From Actinomycetes bacterium (GTDB lineage Bacteria; Actinomycetota; Acidimicrobiia; Acidimicrobiales; RAAP-2), in the NCBI GenBank assembly GCA_021826255.1, contig JAKBAZ010000065.1, positions 1 to 7,154 on the forward strand: a stretch of DNA of 7,154 nucleotides, written 5' to 3'. A program made the position numbers and the translations under genes. Of this stretch, positions 1 to 5,782 are shown piece by piece. Numbering within the stretch: position 1 is the first letter of the stretch; the number at the start of each line of letters is the position of its first letter. Below the pieces are notes generated by a model. The model was given only the letters and a program-made list of their open reading frames with translations, made no database searches and was not told the DNA's origin.

Positions 1-12
1 AGGGCAGCCCAC

Positions 13-1392
13 TCACTCGGCCACGGTAGTGGCGGAGCGAGGAAACGAGTCCGTGAAGGTTCGAAAGTCCTCCTCGTTTCTCGCCCGGTAGTCGAGGGCG
101 AAGGTGGCGACCGCCTCGTCGAATCCCTGACTACCGCCGAGATATCCCGCGATTTCTGCCGCCTGACCCCCCCGAGCATGAGCGCGCGCGAGAACCCAGG
201 CGCAGACTCGACCGTAAGCCTCGAGCATGTCCGGGGTCAATCGACTCACGTCCACGCTGGCCCGATGGTCGTAGAGACGCCGGACGTAGAAACTCCGGTC
301 ACGCTCGCCCACGCGCACCCGAGCGTGACCGAGGAAGGGGTCGACCGCCGCTTGGAGAAGACGCTGAACTCGAACGACTCGTTCCCCGGGGTCCTCGCCG
401 GTGCGTTCCAACACCCGATCGAGGACCGAGTCGGTCGCCTCCTTGATTTGCAGCATGAAGGTGTCGCGGTGATCTCGTCCACAGAGCAACACCGCCCAGC
501 ACTCGACTCCAATCGAGCCCACGCCCACCACGTGACGCGCGGCGTCCACCGGGGTGAACTGGTCGAGAAGCGCGGCGTGCTCACTCGAGAGCGAGGACCG
601 GTAGGCCTCCACCACCCGCAGCGCGTCCTCTCCACCAAATCCAGTCGAGTCCGGGTGAGACTCGTGGGCGAAGTGGGGAGGCTCCTCGACGATGGTGGGA
701 GGATCTCCATCGACCACGTGGCGTCGGGTGAGTTCGTTGTCACTTCGAGTCTGCAGGTGATCGAGAACGTCGGCGATGCGCCGGCGCAACGCGTCCGAGA
801 ACTCCCCTCGCAACTCGTTCATCACCGCGGCGACGTCCAGAGTCGCCCCCCAAACCTCCAATCGCGTCTCGTCGGCGAAGCGGCGCATCGCTCGGCGATA
901 CTCTCTCGCCACCCGCTCGGCGAGGTGCCGTTGACGATCATGCTCGACGACTCCACGCTCGGCCCCGGCGATAACCACCGAGGTCGCGAGACGCTTGACG
1001 TCCCACTCAAAGGGGGCCTTCGCGCCCTCGTCAAAGTCGTTGAGGTCAAAGACGATGCGACGCTCCGGGGAGGAGTAGGCCCCGAAGTTGGCCAGGTGGG
1101 CGTCACCCGCACTGGTCACGGTCCACGGTGACGAGGGACCCCGCGCGAGATCCTCGGCCATGACCAGCGCGCCGCCCCGAAAGAAGGAGAACGGGCTCTC
1201 AGCCATCCGACGGCTCCTGAGTTCGAGAAGAACGTCGACCCGACAAGCGTCGTCTCGGTGGAGGATCTCCACGACGTCCGCCCCCTCGGGTCGAGGAGCC
1301 AATTGCCCGAGCGCCCGTCGAGAGGTGAGAAAGCGTCCCCCGCGTCCATCGAGGCGTCGTTCGGCCACCGTCGTCACTTTGGCCTCATTCAC
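13..1392 (-). CDS. DUF2252 family protein (kinase-fold-like, function unknown)
   Basis: This is a complete 459-residue protein that I place in the DUF2252 family from its motifs; its substrate and reaction are unknown. Key segments are GDAHLANFG (residues 96-104), FDLNDFDE (115-122), a glycine-rich VGVGSIG (289-295) with LQIKEA carrying Lys317, and a C-terminal part with FALDYRARNEEDF (431-443). The Asp97-to-Asn102 spacing equals the catalytic-loop spacing of aminoglycoside-phosphotransferase-type kinases, and the Asp-rich 115-122 segment resembles their metal-binding loop. There is no signal peptide or membrane helix, so it is probably cytosolic. A TTG nine codons upstream (1419) is open, but I chose the GTG at 1392. 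It overlaps the stop of the upstream membrane gene as GTGA and follows a GAGGGGGG purine run, which suggests translational coupling. The family call is confident; activity is inference. Confidence 0.9.
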   Translation of the reverse strand: MNEAKVTTVAERRLDGRGGRFLTSRRALGQLAPRPEGADVVEILHRDDACRVDVLLELRSRRMAESPFSFFRGGALVMAEDLARGPSSPWTVTSAGDAHLANFGAYSSPERRIVFDLNDFDEGAKAPFEWDVKRLATSVVIAGAERGVVEHDRQRHLAERVAREYRRAMRRFADETRLEVWGATLDVAAVMNELRGEFSDALRRRIADVLDHLQTRSDNELTRRHVVDGDPPTIVEEPPHFAHESHPDSTGFGGEDALRVVEAYRSSLSSEHAALLDQFTPVDAARHVVGVGSIGVECWAVLLCGRDHRDTFMLQIKEATDSVLDRVLERTGEDPGERVVRVQRLLQAAVDPFLGHARVRVGERDRSFYVRRLYDHRASVDVSRLTPDMLEAYGRVCAWVLARAHARGGQAAEIAGYLGGSQGFDEAVATFALDYRARNEEDFRTFTDSFPRSATTVAE

Positions 1393-1991
1393 GACGCCCC
1401 CCTCAACTCTCCGCGCCAACGCGGTCCGATCCTCGTGACGAGTACGGCTGTCAATATCGTGTCAGAGACGCAGATCATTCCGGGGAATAGGGCCCCCGCC
1501 GTCGTGAGATGTTTCAGCGTCAGGACCGTGATGAGCGTATTGAGGGCCCCGAGAGCGAAGGCCCGCGGAGTCTCACTCGAGGGGTCTCGCCAGGACTTTC
1601 GAAAGGTCGGTAGGCCCGCCACCGCGTCGGCCGCGGTGAACGAGACGAGCGCCAATGTCGCTTCGTGCACACTGGCCCACACGACCAGCCCGGTGAGTGA
1701 GATAACTCCGCACACGATGTCCAGAGCGTCAATCTTCCAGGTCGCCACCGGATTTGTCAGCGACGCGGCGAAGACCAGACACGGTACGAGACCGAGCGCC
1801 AAGGTCATGGCCGACGTGAGTCCGACACCCTGTTGAATCTCGACGGCGAACGCGAGGAGTCCCTCTAGACCCCACAGTCCCCAGGTCACGCGGTGGGGAA
1901 CGGTCGTTCCGCGCAGGGTGTCTCGAATGTAACTCCAGGAACCCCACACCGACAAAGCGATGGCGAGAAAGACGAATCGGGGATCCAACAC
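1389..1991 (-). CDS. Seven-helix integral membrane protein, unknown function
   Basis: I recognise this only as a conserved hypothetical membrane protein of about 200 residues. Hydrophobic stretches suggest seven helices. Counted from the GTG at 2030, these are near residues 19-37, 47-64, 72-91, 101-121, 123-142, 156-174 and 180-199. The first part has VWGSWSYIRDTLRG then VPHRVTWGLWGLEGLLAF; the second has ADAVAGLPTFRKSWRDP then a polar ETP turn and another helix. This two-bundle layout recalls PQ-loop/SWEET-like transporters, but no PQ motif is present, so that link is speculative. The frame is open to a GTG at 2030. I prefer the GTG at 1991 (200 residues, starting MLDPRFVF) because the extra N-terminus is Gly/Pro/Ser-rich and its DNA would overlap the tRNA promoter. 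No start has a good ribosome site. Its stop overlaps the DUF2252 start by 4 bp, so the two form an operon. Confidence 0.72.
   Translation of the reverse strand: MLDPRFVFLAIALSVWGSWSYIRDTLRGTTVPHRVTWGLWGLEGLLAFAVEIQQGVGLTSAMTLALGLVPCLVFAASLTNPVATWKIDALDIVCGVISLTGLVVWASVHEATLALVSFTAADAVAGLPTFRKSWRDPSSETPRAFALGALNTLITVLTLKHLTTAGALFPGMICVSDTILTAVLVTRIGPRWRGELRGAS
1397..1404 (-). promoter_or_regulatory. Ribosome binding site for the DUF2252 gene
   Basis: The minus strand reads GAGGGGGG here. Its GAGG core lies 8 nt upstream of the GTG at 1392, inside the last codons of the upstream gene. The alternative TTG start at 1419 has no comparable purine run, so this site favours the coupled GTG start. 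Confidence 0.5.
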
Positions 1992-2042
1992 GCCCCCAGT
2001 CTGCCCCACTGGGCTCCCGGGACTGCTCACCCGGCGGTGGTG

Positions 2043-2048
2043 TAGATT
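2043..2048 (+). promoter_or_regulatory. Possible -10 box of the tRNA-Ile promoter
   Basis: TAGATT fits the TAnnnT pattern and ends 10 nt before the tRNA 5' end, which would leave a leader of only a few nucleotides. At the usual spacing the -35 would fall around 2019-2025 (GGGACTG), a poor match to TTGACA. The call rests on position more than on sequence. Confidence 0.3.
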
Positions 2049-2058
2049 GGTCTATCCC

Positions 2059-2135
2059 GGGGCTATAGCTCAGTCGGTTAGAGCGCGTCACTGATAATGA
2101 CGAGGTCGTAAGTTCGATTCTTACTAGCCCCACCA
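2059..2135 (+). tRNA. tRNA-Ile (anticodon GAT), CCA encoded
   Basis: The full cloverleaf can be folded by hand. The acceptor stem is GGGGCTA (2059-2065) with TAGCCCC (2125-2131), and the D stem is GCTC/GAGC. The anticodon stem is CGTCA (2086-2090) with TGACG (2098-2102) around loop CTGATAA, giving anticodon GAT at 2093-2095. The T stem is GTAAG/CTTAC around loop TTCGATT, followed by discriminator A2132 and an encoded CCA at 2133-2135. All stems are perfectly paired, so the gene looks functional. GAT reads ATC and ATT isoleucine codons. It stands alone, not in an rRNA operon: no tRNA-Ala or rRNA follows. It is divergent from the membrane-protein gene and borders the low-GC region on its 3' side. 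Confidence 0.97.
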
Positions 2136-2205
2136 CGCGAGATTGGTTCACATGGTCCGGACTGATGAAAGAGCAACTAGCTGCCAGTCCAAATCACATC
2201 TCGCG
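2136..2205 (+). repeat. Long imperfect inverted repeat (hairpin) directly after the tRNA
   Basis: The outer arms CGCGAGAT (2136-2143) and ATCTCGCG (2198-2205) are perfect complements. After one bulged C (2197) the pairing continues as TGGTT (2144-2148) with AATCA (2192-2196), including one G-T pair. An asymmetric internal loop follows, then GGACTG (2159-2164) pairs with CAGTCC (2185-2190) around a 20-nt loop. The structure starts at the base after the tRNA CCA. No T-tract follows, so it is not a standard intrinsic terminator. It may be a tRNA trailer or processing structure, a small structured RNA, or the edge of an inserted element. The pairing is seen; the role is unknown. Confidence 0.5.
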
Positions 2206-2263
2206 AAATCCTGGGGACCCAGACCTCTTCGACGTTCTACCTAGTCAGGCCCAGAAATAGTTA

Positions 2264-2289
2264 ACCACCAGTGACTGTTGCTGGTTGGT
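2264..2289. repeat. Bulged stem-loop
   Basis: ACCACCAG (2264-2271) pairs with CTGGTTGGT (2281-2289), giving eight pairs with one bulged T and a 9-nt loop. It lies in the gene-free stretch downstream of the tRNA hairpin. No function can be assigned. Confidence 0.3.
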
Positions 2290-2488
2290 CGTAGTCCCAC
2301 TTCTCGTTCTGGACGAGATCTCTGGTGTCGAGCACCCGCAATCTCCATCGCTGGATTGTTAACTTTTTCGCTTCCACCAATTGGGGAAGCTCTGGGCATT
2401 CGTGCCACCCTCGTGCACCACATGGGTGAATGTTGCGCCATTGAGATGGCATCATGATGGATCCTGCGCCCAACTTCGCCTGGGCTAG

Positions 2489-2504
2489 TTGCCGTGAACG
2501 GCAA
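2489..2504. repeat. Near-perfect 16-bp palindrome TTGCCGTGAACGGCAA
   Basis: The 7-bp arms TTGCCGT and ACGGCAA are perfect complements around a central GA. A 2-nt loop is too tight for a stable RNA hairpin, so a dimeric protein-binding site is the more natural reading. It lies about 290 bp upstream of the phosphotransferase start, far for a direct operator. Confidence 0.3.
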
Positions 2505-2752
2505 AGTCCAAGAGTCACTACCCACGTGGATTTCAAAACCCCCCAAGAGCGCCTCGGAGAAGACCCGCTGCGCTCTCCCATCATTTCTCGACACGACGAC
2601 TCAGGGATGAAAAGTTCGTGGTCAGCGGTCTCCTTTGCGGAAGAGCGGCGTAGACGCTGGACCCATTGGTCACAATGTCAACAATGCCGAGAGAATCGTC
2701 CGCAATTCCCGAGGACGATGTCGTCGGGCTGCGCGTCAATCCAATTGCTTGT

Positions 2753-2781
2753 CTTGGGGTACAGCCCCTCCTTCACATAGT
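2753..2781 (+). promoter_or_regulatory. Weak promoter-like elements ahead of the phosphotransferase gene
   Basis: TTGGGG at 2754-2759 and CATAGT at 2776-2781 are 16 bp apart, resembling weak -35 and -10 boxes. They would start a transcript only a few bases before the ATG at 2792, consistent with a very short leader and with the lack of a clear ribosome site there. The GGGG of the -35 could also pair with CCCC at 2765-2768. Confidence 0.2.
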
Positions 2782-2791
2782 GTCGCAGAGA

Positions 2792-3568
2792 ATGACAAAC
2801 GACCACGAAGAGGAAGTCATTGAAAGACTCTCGGGTGGAAACTCCGGTTTCGAGATAGTCCGCGTCGGCAACACTGTACGGAGACCAGTTCAGCCGTGGT
2901 CCCCAAATGTCGACGCCGTACTCCTCCATCTCGAAGCAGTTGGCTTTGAAGGAGCACCGCGTGCCCTGGGGTACGACACACTCGGCCGACAGGTGCTCAC
3001 CTTCGTTCCAGGTCACGCCGACAGTAGTCCCAGAGACCTTGATCTACCATCGCTCAGAGAAGTGGGCCGCCTCATCAGAGATCTCCATGACGCGCTGAGC
3101 AGCTTCACTTCACCGAATGAGGCCAGGTGGAATGGGGCCATCATTCCGGACAAGCAGGACCTCATCTGCCACAACGATCTAGCGCCTTGGAACTTCGTTC
3201 GAGGTTCCAGTTGTAGCGCGTTCATTGACTGGGATGGAGTGGGGCCGGCATCACGACTCTGGGACCTCGCGTACGCCATCCACGGATTCGTACCGCTTTC
3301 GCCCCACTCAGGCCTTGACGATCAGATGGCTGCAACTCGACTGACCGCCCTGGTTAACGGCTACGGACTCTCCGATGAGCAACGATCTTCTCTGGTCCAA
3401 CTTTTAGTTCCCCGAATCCACTCGATGTACGAACTACTCCTCAACGGGCACCTTCACACAGTTGAGCCGTGGGCGCATCTTTGGCGTGAGGGTCACGGAG
3501 AAGTGTGGCGAGAAGACGCCGCCTACACCGAGGAGAGGGCGCTGCTGTGGTCCCGATCTCTCTACTAG
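2792..3568 (+). CDS. Aminoglycoside phosphotransferase (APH)-fold family protein
   Basis: This 258-residue protein has the APH/choline-kinase-type small-molecule kinase fold. Near the N-terminus, GGNSG and VRVGNTVRRP (residues 15-32) form the nucleotide-binding strands. GRLIRDLHDAL (92-102) is the helix before the catalytic loop HNDLAPWN (His127, Asp129, Asn134; HxDxxxxN), and FIDWDGV (144-150, Asp146/Asp148) is the metal-binding segment followed by RLWDLAYA. All catalytic residues are present, so an ATP- or GTP-dependent kinase acting on a small molecule is expected; the substrate is not predictable. From memory, close relatives are annotated as phosphotransferase family or as trifolitoxin-immunity-domain proteins. 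The frame extends upstream to a GTG at 2666, but those 42 residues do not fit the family, so I use the ATG at 2792. G+C is lower than in the flanking operons, suggesting acquisition. Confidence 0.87.
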   Translation: MTNDHEEEVIERLSGGNSGFEIVRVGNTVRRPVQPWSPNVDAVLLHLEAVGFEGAPRALGYDTLGRQVLTFVPGHADSSPRDLDLPSLREVGRLIRDLHDALSSFTSPNEARWNGAIIPDKQDLICHNDLAPWNFVRGSSCSAFIDWDGVGPASRLWDLAYAIHGFVPLSPHSGLDDQMAATRLTALVNGYGLSDEQRSSLVQLLVPRIHSMYELLLNGHLHTVEPWAHLWREGHGEVWREDAAYTEERALLWSRSLY

Positions 3569-3751
3569 GGACACGCAGTCAATACCTGAGGACCAGCCAT
3601 TCGCTCGCCTCTCGAAAGGCAAGCACACGGGCATTACGCATTTTCCCCCAAAACCCATTGTTCGTTCGCCGAGTTAACGAGAGAAGCAGCGGTTTCTGCA
3701 CGTGGAGATTCCACGTGTGAATAACCACTTCGACTGGGTAGTGTCCGTCCC
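3569..3751 (+). promoter_or_regulatory. Intergenic spacer ahead of the S66 peptidase gene
   Basis: The 183 bp between two same-strand genes hold no supportable gene. The spacer carries the inverted repeat at 3699-3717 and a minor imperfect palindrome at 3607-3620 (GCCT, six bases, AGGC) with no T-run. The length suggests that the peptidase gene has its own promoter, but no convincing -35/-10 pair is visible. Confidence 0.35.
3699..3717. promoter_or_regulatory. Perfect inverted repeat, candidate operator
   Basis: CACGTGGA (3699-3706) and TCCACGTG (3710-3717) are perfect complements separated by GAT. The repeat ends 34 bp before the ATG of the S66 peptidase gene, a usual place for a repressor site. 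It could instead form a hairpin in the 5' leader. No regulator gene lies in the window to pair with it. Confidence 0.45.
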
Positions 3752-4804
3752 ATGACCGAGGGCAAGGATTGGGTCACACCACCGAAGGTTGAGCGCGGAG
3801 ATCGAGTAGCAATCCTGTCCCCGTCCTGGGCTGGCGCCGGAGTGTTCCCTGAAGTTCACGAGATTGGTCTTCGAGTTTTACGCGAGCACTTCGATCTCGT
3901 ACCGGTGGAGTACCCATCAACCCGGCGCGTGGGCTCAACTCCGCAAGAGCGAGCGGACGACCTTCACGCCGCATTTCTGGATTCCAGCATCAAAGCTGTC
4001 CTGGCGGTCATCGGCGGATCTGACCAACTCACGGTTCTCCCCCACCTCAATCCCGATCTACTTGGCCAGAACCCAAAGGCGTTCGTCGGGTATTCCGATA
4101 ACACCAATCTGTTGAATTACCTTTGGAATCTCGGGCTATCGAGTTACCACGGTGGATCGACCCTGGTTCACCTCGCTCGCCCTGGAGGGCCTCACGACGT
4201 TTCGATGTCGTCCCTTCATCACGCCCTCTTCGATCGAGGGATCTTTGAGATATCGCCGGTGGAGAACTTCACCGATCTTCACTGTCGCTGGGAGGATCTC
4301 TCGACACTGCGCCAGCCCCTACCCACCACTCGAGACGAAGGGTGGCACTGGAACAACGCTGATCAGGTGATCACTGGTGTCACCTGGGGAGGCAATCTCG
4401 AAATCCTTCATTGGAATCTCGCCGCTAACCGGTGGATTCAGCCCGTTGACACGTACGCCGGTTGCATCCTCCTCCTCGAAACCTCCGAAGAAATGCCCTC
4501 AGCGGACGAGGTCTTTCGAATGCTGAGGAACTTTGGGGAACGCGGACTTCTTCAGAAGTTTCCCGCCATCGTGATGGCCAAAGCCAAGGCGTGGAACTCA
4601 ACTTCACCACTGACCGACTCCGAACGACACCACTTTCGTCATTCACAGCGAGATGCGGTGCTGAGAGCACTCGAAACCTACAACCCCGATGCCCTTTTTG
4701 TTTACGGCCCCGATTTCGGTCACACGGATCCGCAGTACGTGCTCCCCTATGGATCGTTGATGACGGTGAACGGGCCCGAGAGACGCCTCTTCGCCCATTA
4801 CTGA
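3752..4804 (+). CDS. Peptidase S66 family protein, MccF/LD-carboxypeptidase-like
   Basis: This is a 350-residue serine carboxypeptidase of family S66, which includes LdcA (murein tetrapeptide recycling) and MccF (cleaves processed microcin C, a peptide-nucleotide antibiotic). The N-terminal GDRVAILSPSW (16-26) and IGGSDQL (87-93) precede the nucleophile elbow GYSD with Ser115. The other triad members fit Glu243 in LLETSEE and His324 in YGPDFGHTDP. This nearly matches my recollection of the MccF triad (Ser118, Glu243, His311). Length and the Trp-rich loop GWHWNN (197-202) before GVTWGGNL favour an MccF-like over an LdcA-like protein (about 300 residues). There is no signal peptide, so a cytosolic protein is likely. 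The ATG at 3752 lacks a strong ribosome site; GGGTAG sits about 10 nt upstream. It follows the phosphotransferase on the same strand in the low-GC stretch and converges on the exporter gene. Confidence 0.9.
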   Translation: MTEGKDWVTPPKVERGDRVAILSPSWAGAGVFPEVHEIGLRVLREHFDLVPVEYPSTRRVGSTPQERADDLHAAFLDSSIKAVLAVIGGSDQLTVLPHLNPDLLGQNPKAFVGYSDNTNLLNYLWNLGLSSYHGGSTLVHLARPGGPHDVSMSSLHHALFDRGIFEISPVENFTDLHCRWEDLSTLRQPLPTTRDEGWHWNNADQVITGVTWGGNLEILHWNLAANRWIQPVDTYAGCILLLETSEEMPSADEVFRMLRNFGERGLLQKFPAIVMAKAKAWNSTSPLTDSERHHFRHSQRDAVLRALETYNPDALFVYGPDFGHTDPQYVLPYGSLMTVNGPERRLFAHY

Positions 4805-4850
4805 GACACCCGCTTTCCACGTCGCCACGAAGAATCGGGGTACGCCTACG

Positions 4851-5768
4851 TCAAGAGGTGTGGTGATCGGTCACGCTGACACTTGTCGGGGTGTCGCGAC
4901 GGAACGCGGCCTCAATACGCTGACCCCACCAGGTGGAACCGACTACTACCATCGCCCCCGCGACGCCGACGAGTCCGAGGCTCTCGCCCCCCACCACGGT
5001 GGCTACCAAGGTGGACCACACCGGTTCGGTTCCCATTAACAAACTGGCCCGGGCGGCGGAGGTTCGTTGGATGGCCCAGGTCTGAATGAGAAACGCCACG
5101 ACGGTCGAAATTCCCGCCAGGTAGAGAAGTCCCACCCACGAACCCACCGATAAGTGGCCGACGGAGTGGACGACGCCAACGCCTCCCACCGACCAGTACG
5201 CGAGGGCCGAGGTGGAGCACGCCACGGCGTTGAATCGCACGGGCTCGAGTGGGGCTCTCGCCAGAACGTGACCGAGCGAACCGAAGTAGACCGTTCGTGC
5301 GAGGGCGGCCACGAGAAATATTCCGTCACCAACGGTCGCGTGGGACCACCCGTTCGCCCCCACGAGTAGCGCTACTCCACCGAGTGCACTCCCGGTGGCG
5401 AGATAGAACCGCGCGGGGAGCCACCGACGAAGCGCGGCGTTCTCATAAAGCGGGGTCCACACGATGGCGAGGCTGATGAGTAGGCCCGCGTGGGCGGCCG
5501 AGGTGCGAGTCACCCCCCACGCCTCCAAGTACAAAATGACGGCCTGGCCCAGCCCGTACAGGACGCCGAGACGCCACTCGCGCCGACTCACCCGCCCCCG
5601 CCGCAGAGCGAGAACTCCCAGTCCCCCGCCCGCCAGAGTGAATCGAAGGGCGAGCAGGGTCAGCACGGGCATCGCCCGATCGAGGTCCTGCACTGTCAGG
5701 TAGCTCGACCCCCACACGATCGCGATCGCCAGCAACGCCGCGTCCACTACGGGTAGAGGTCGGCGCAT
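4851..5768 (-). CDS. DMT superfamily transporter, EamA family
   Basis: This 305-residue inner-membrane protein has about ten hydrophobic helices in two EamA repeats. WGSSYL (19-24) lies in helix 1. The duplication is directly visible: RTSAAHAGLLISLAIVWTPL (88-107) matches RTSAARASLLMGTEPVWSTL (235-254), the second with the family-typical GTEPVW. Family members export metabolites or amino acids, but the substrate cannot be read from sequence. The C-terminus is a polar tail after residue 284. I use the ATG at 5768. It has no ribosome site, and a perfect TTGACA lies at 5769-5774 just before it, so a later start (GTG at codon 8) is possible. The gene converges with the S66 peptidase gene (46 bp apart, no clear terminator between) and diverges from the aminotransferase across a 66-bp spacer. 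Its G+C content matches the chromosomal background. Confidence 0.92.
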   Translation of the reverse strand: MRRPLPVVDAALLAIAIVWGSSYLTVQDLDRAMPVLTLLALRFTLAGGGLGVLALRRGRVSRREWRLGVLYGLGQAVILYLEAWGVTRTSAAHAGLLISLAIVWTPLYENAALRRWLPARFYLATGSALGGVALLVGANGWSHATVGDGIFLVAALARTVYFGSLGHVLARAPLEPVRFNAVACSTSALAYWSVGGVGVVHSVGHLSVGSWVGLLYLAGISTVVAFLIQTWAIQRTSAARASLLMGTEPVWSTLVATVVGGESLGLVGVAGAMVVVGSTWWGQRIEAAFRRDTPTSVSVTDHHTS

Positions 5769-5782
5769 TTGTCAAGGCTAGT

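Larger units (their letters stand above)
2206..2791. other. Gene-free, lower-GC stretch with small inverted repeats
   Basis: About 590 bases hold no coding region I can support. Overlapping open frames exist on both strands (2241-2594 and 2261-2584 minus, 2454-2780 plus), but none has a convincing ribosome site, recognisable domain or protein-like composition. Small inverted repeats are visible: CTGGG-GA-CCCAG at 2211-2222, a bulged stem at 2264-2289 and a palindrome at 2489-2504. Near 2672-2686 ACAATG occurs twice, 9 bp apart. The stretch may be a decayed insertion or may carry untranslated RNA. The minus-strand frame ending at 2261 has a somewhat protein-like tail rich in Trp and charged residues, but I do not recognise it. 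Confidence 0.4.

Noticed and set aside
178..1131. Long plus-strand open frame (317 codons)
   Set aside because: It lies antisense to the DUF2252 gene, whose family motifs are clear; long shadow frames are expected at this G+C content.
1729..2151. Minus-strand open frame of 140 codons containing VRIELTTSSLSVTRSNRLSY
   Set aside because: This is the well-known spurious translation of the antisense strand of a tRNA gene, here fused to a shadow frame of the membrane-protein gene.
2136..2205. Integron attC site or bacterial SRP RNA (GGTCCGGA at 2154-2161)
   Set aside because: The attC end boxes (RYYYAAC and GTTRRRY) are absent, and the SRP tetraloop region does not continue beyond the shared eight bases.
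2162..2208. Hammerhead ribozyme: CTGATGA at 2162-2168 with GAAA at 2205-2208
   Set aside because: The bases between them do not form a stem II directly next to both core strands, and no cleavage-site strand fits.
2241..2594. Minus-strand frames of 117 and 107 codons (2241-2594, 2261-2584) and a plus-strand frame at 2454-2780 as small genes
   Set aside because: They overlap one another and lack a ribosome site, recognisable family or operon context. The 117-codon frame starts with a GTG just after a stop.
3607..3620. Terminator after the phosphotransferase gene (GCCT, six bases, AGGC)
   Set aside because: A 4-bp stem with no T-run is too weak to support.
2125..4850. Direct repeat of the tRNA 3' end marking a right attachment site
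   Set aside because: Scanning the block and its far border by eye gave no second copy of the T-arm or acceptor sequence, so no attachment site is claimed.
4805..4850. Bidirectional terminator between the convergent S66 peptidase and exporter genes
   Set aside because: The 46-bp spacer shows no strong stem and no T-tract on either strand.
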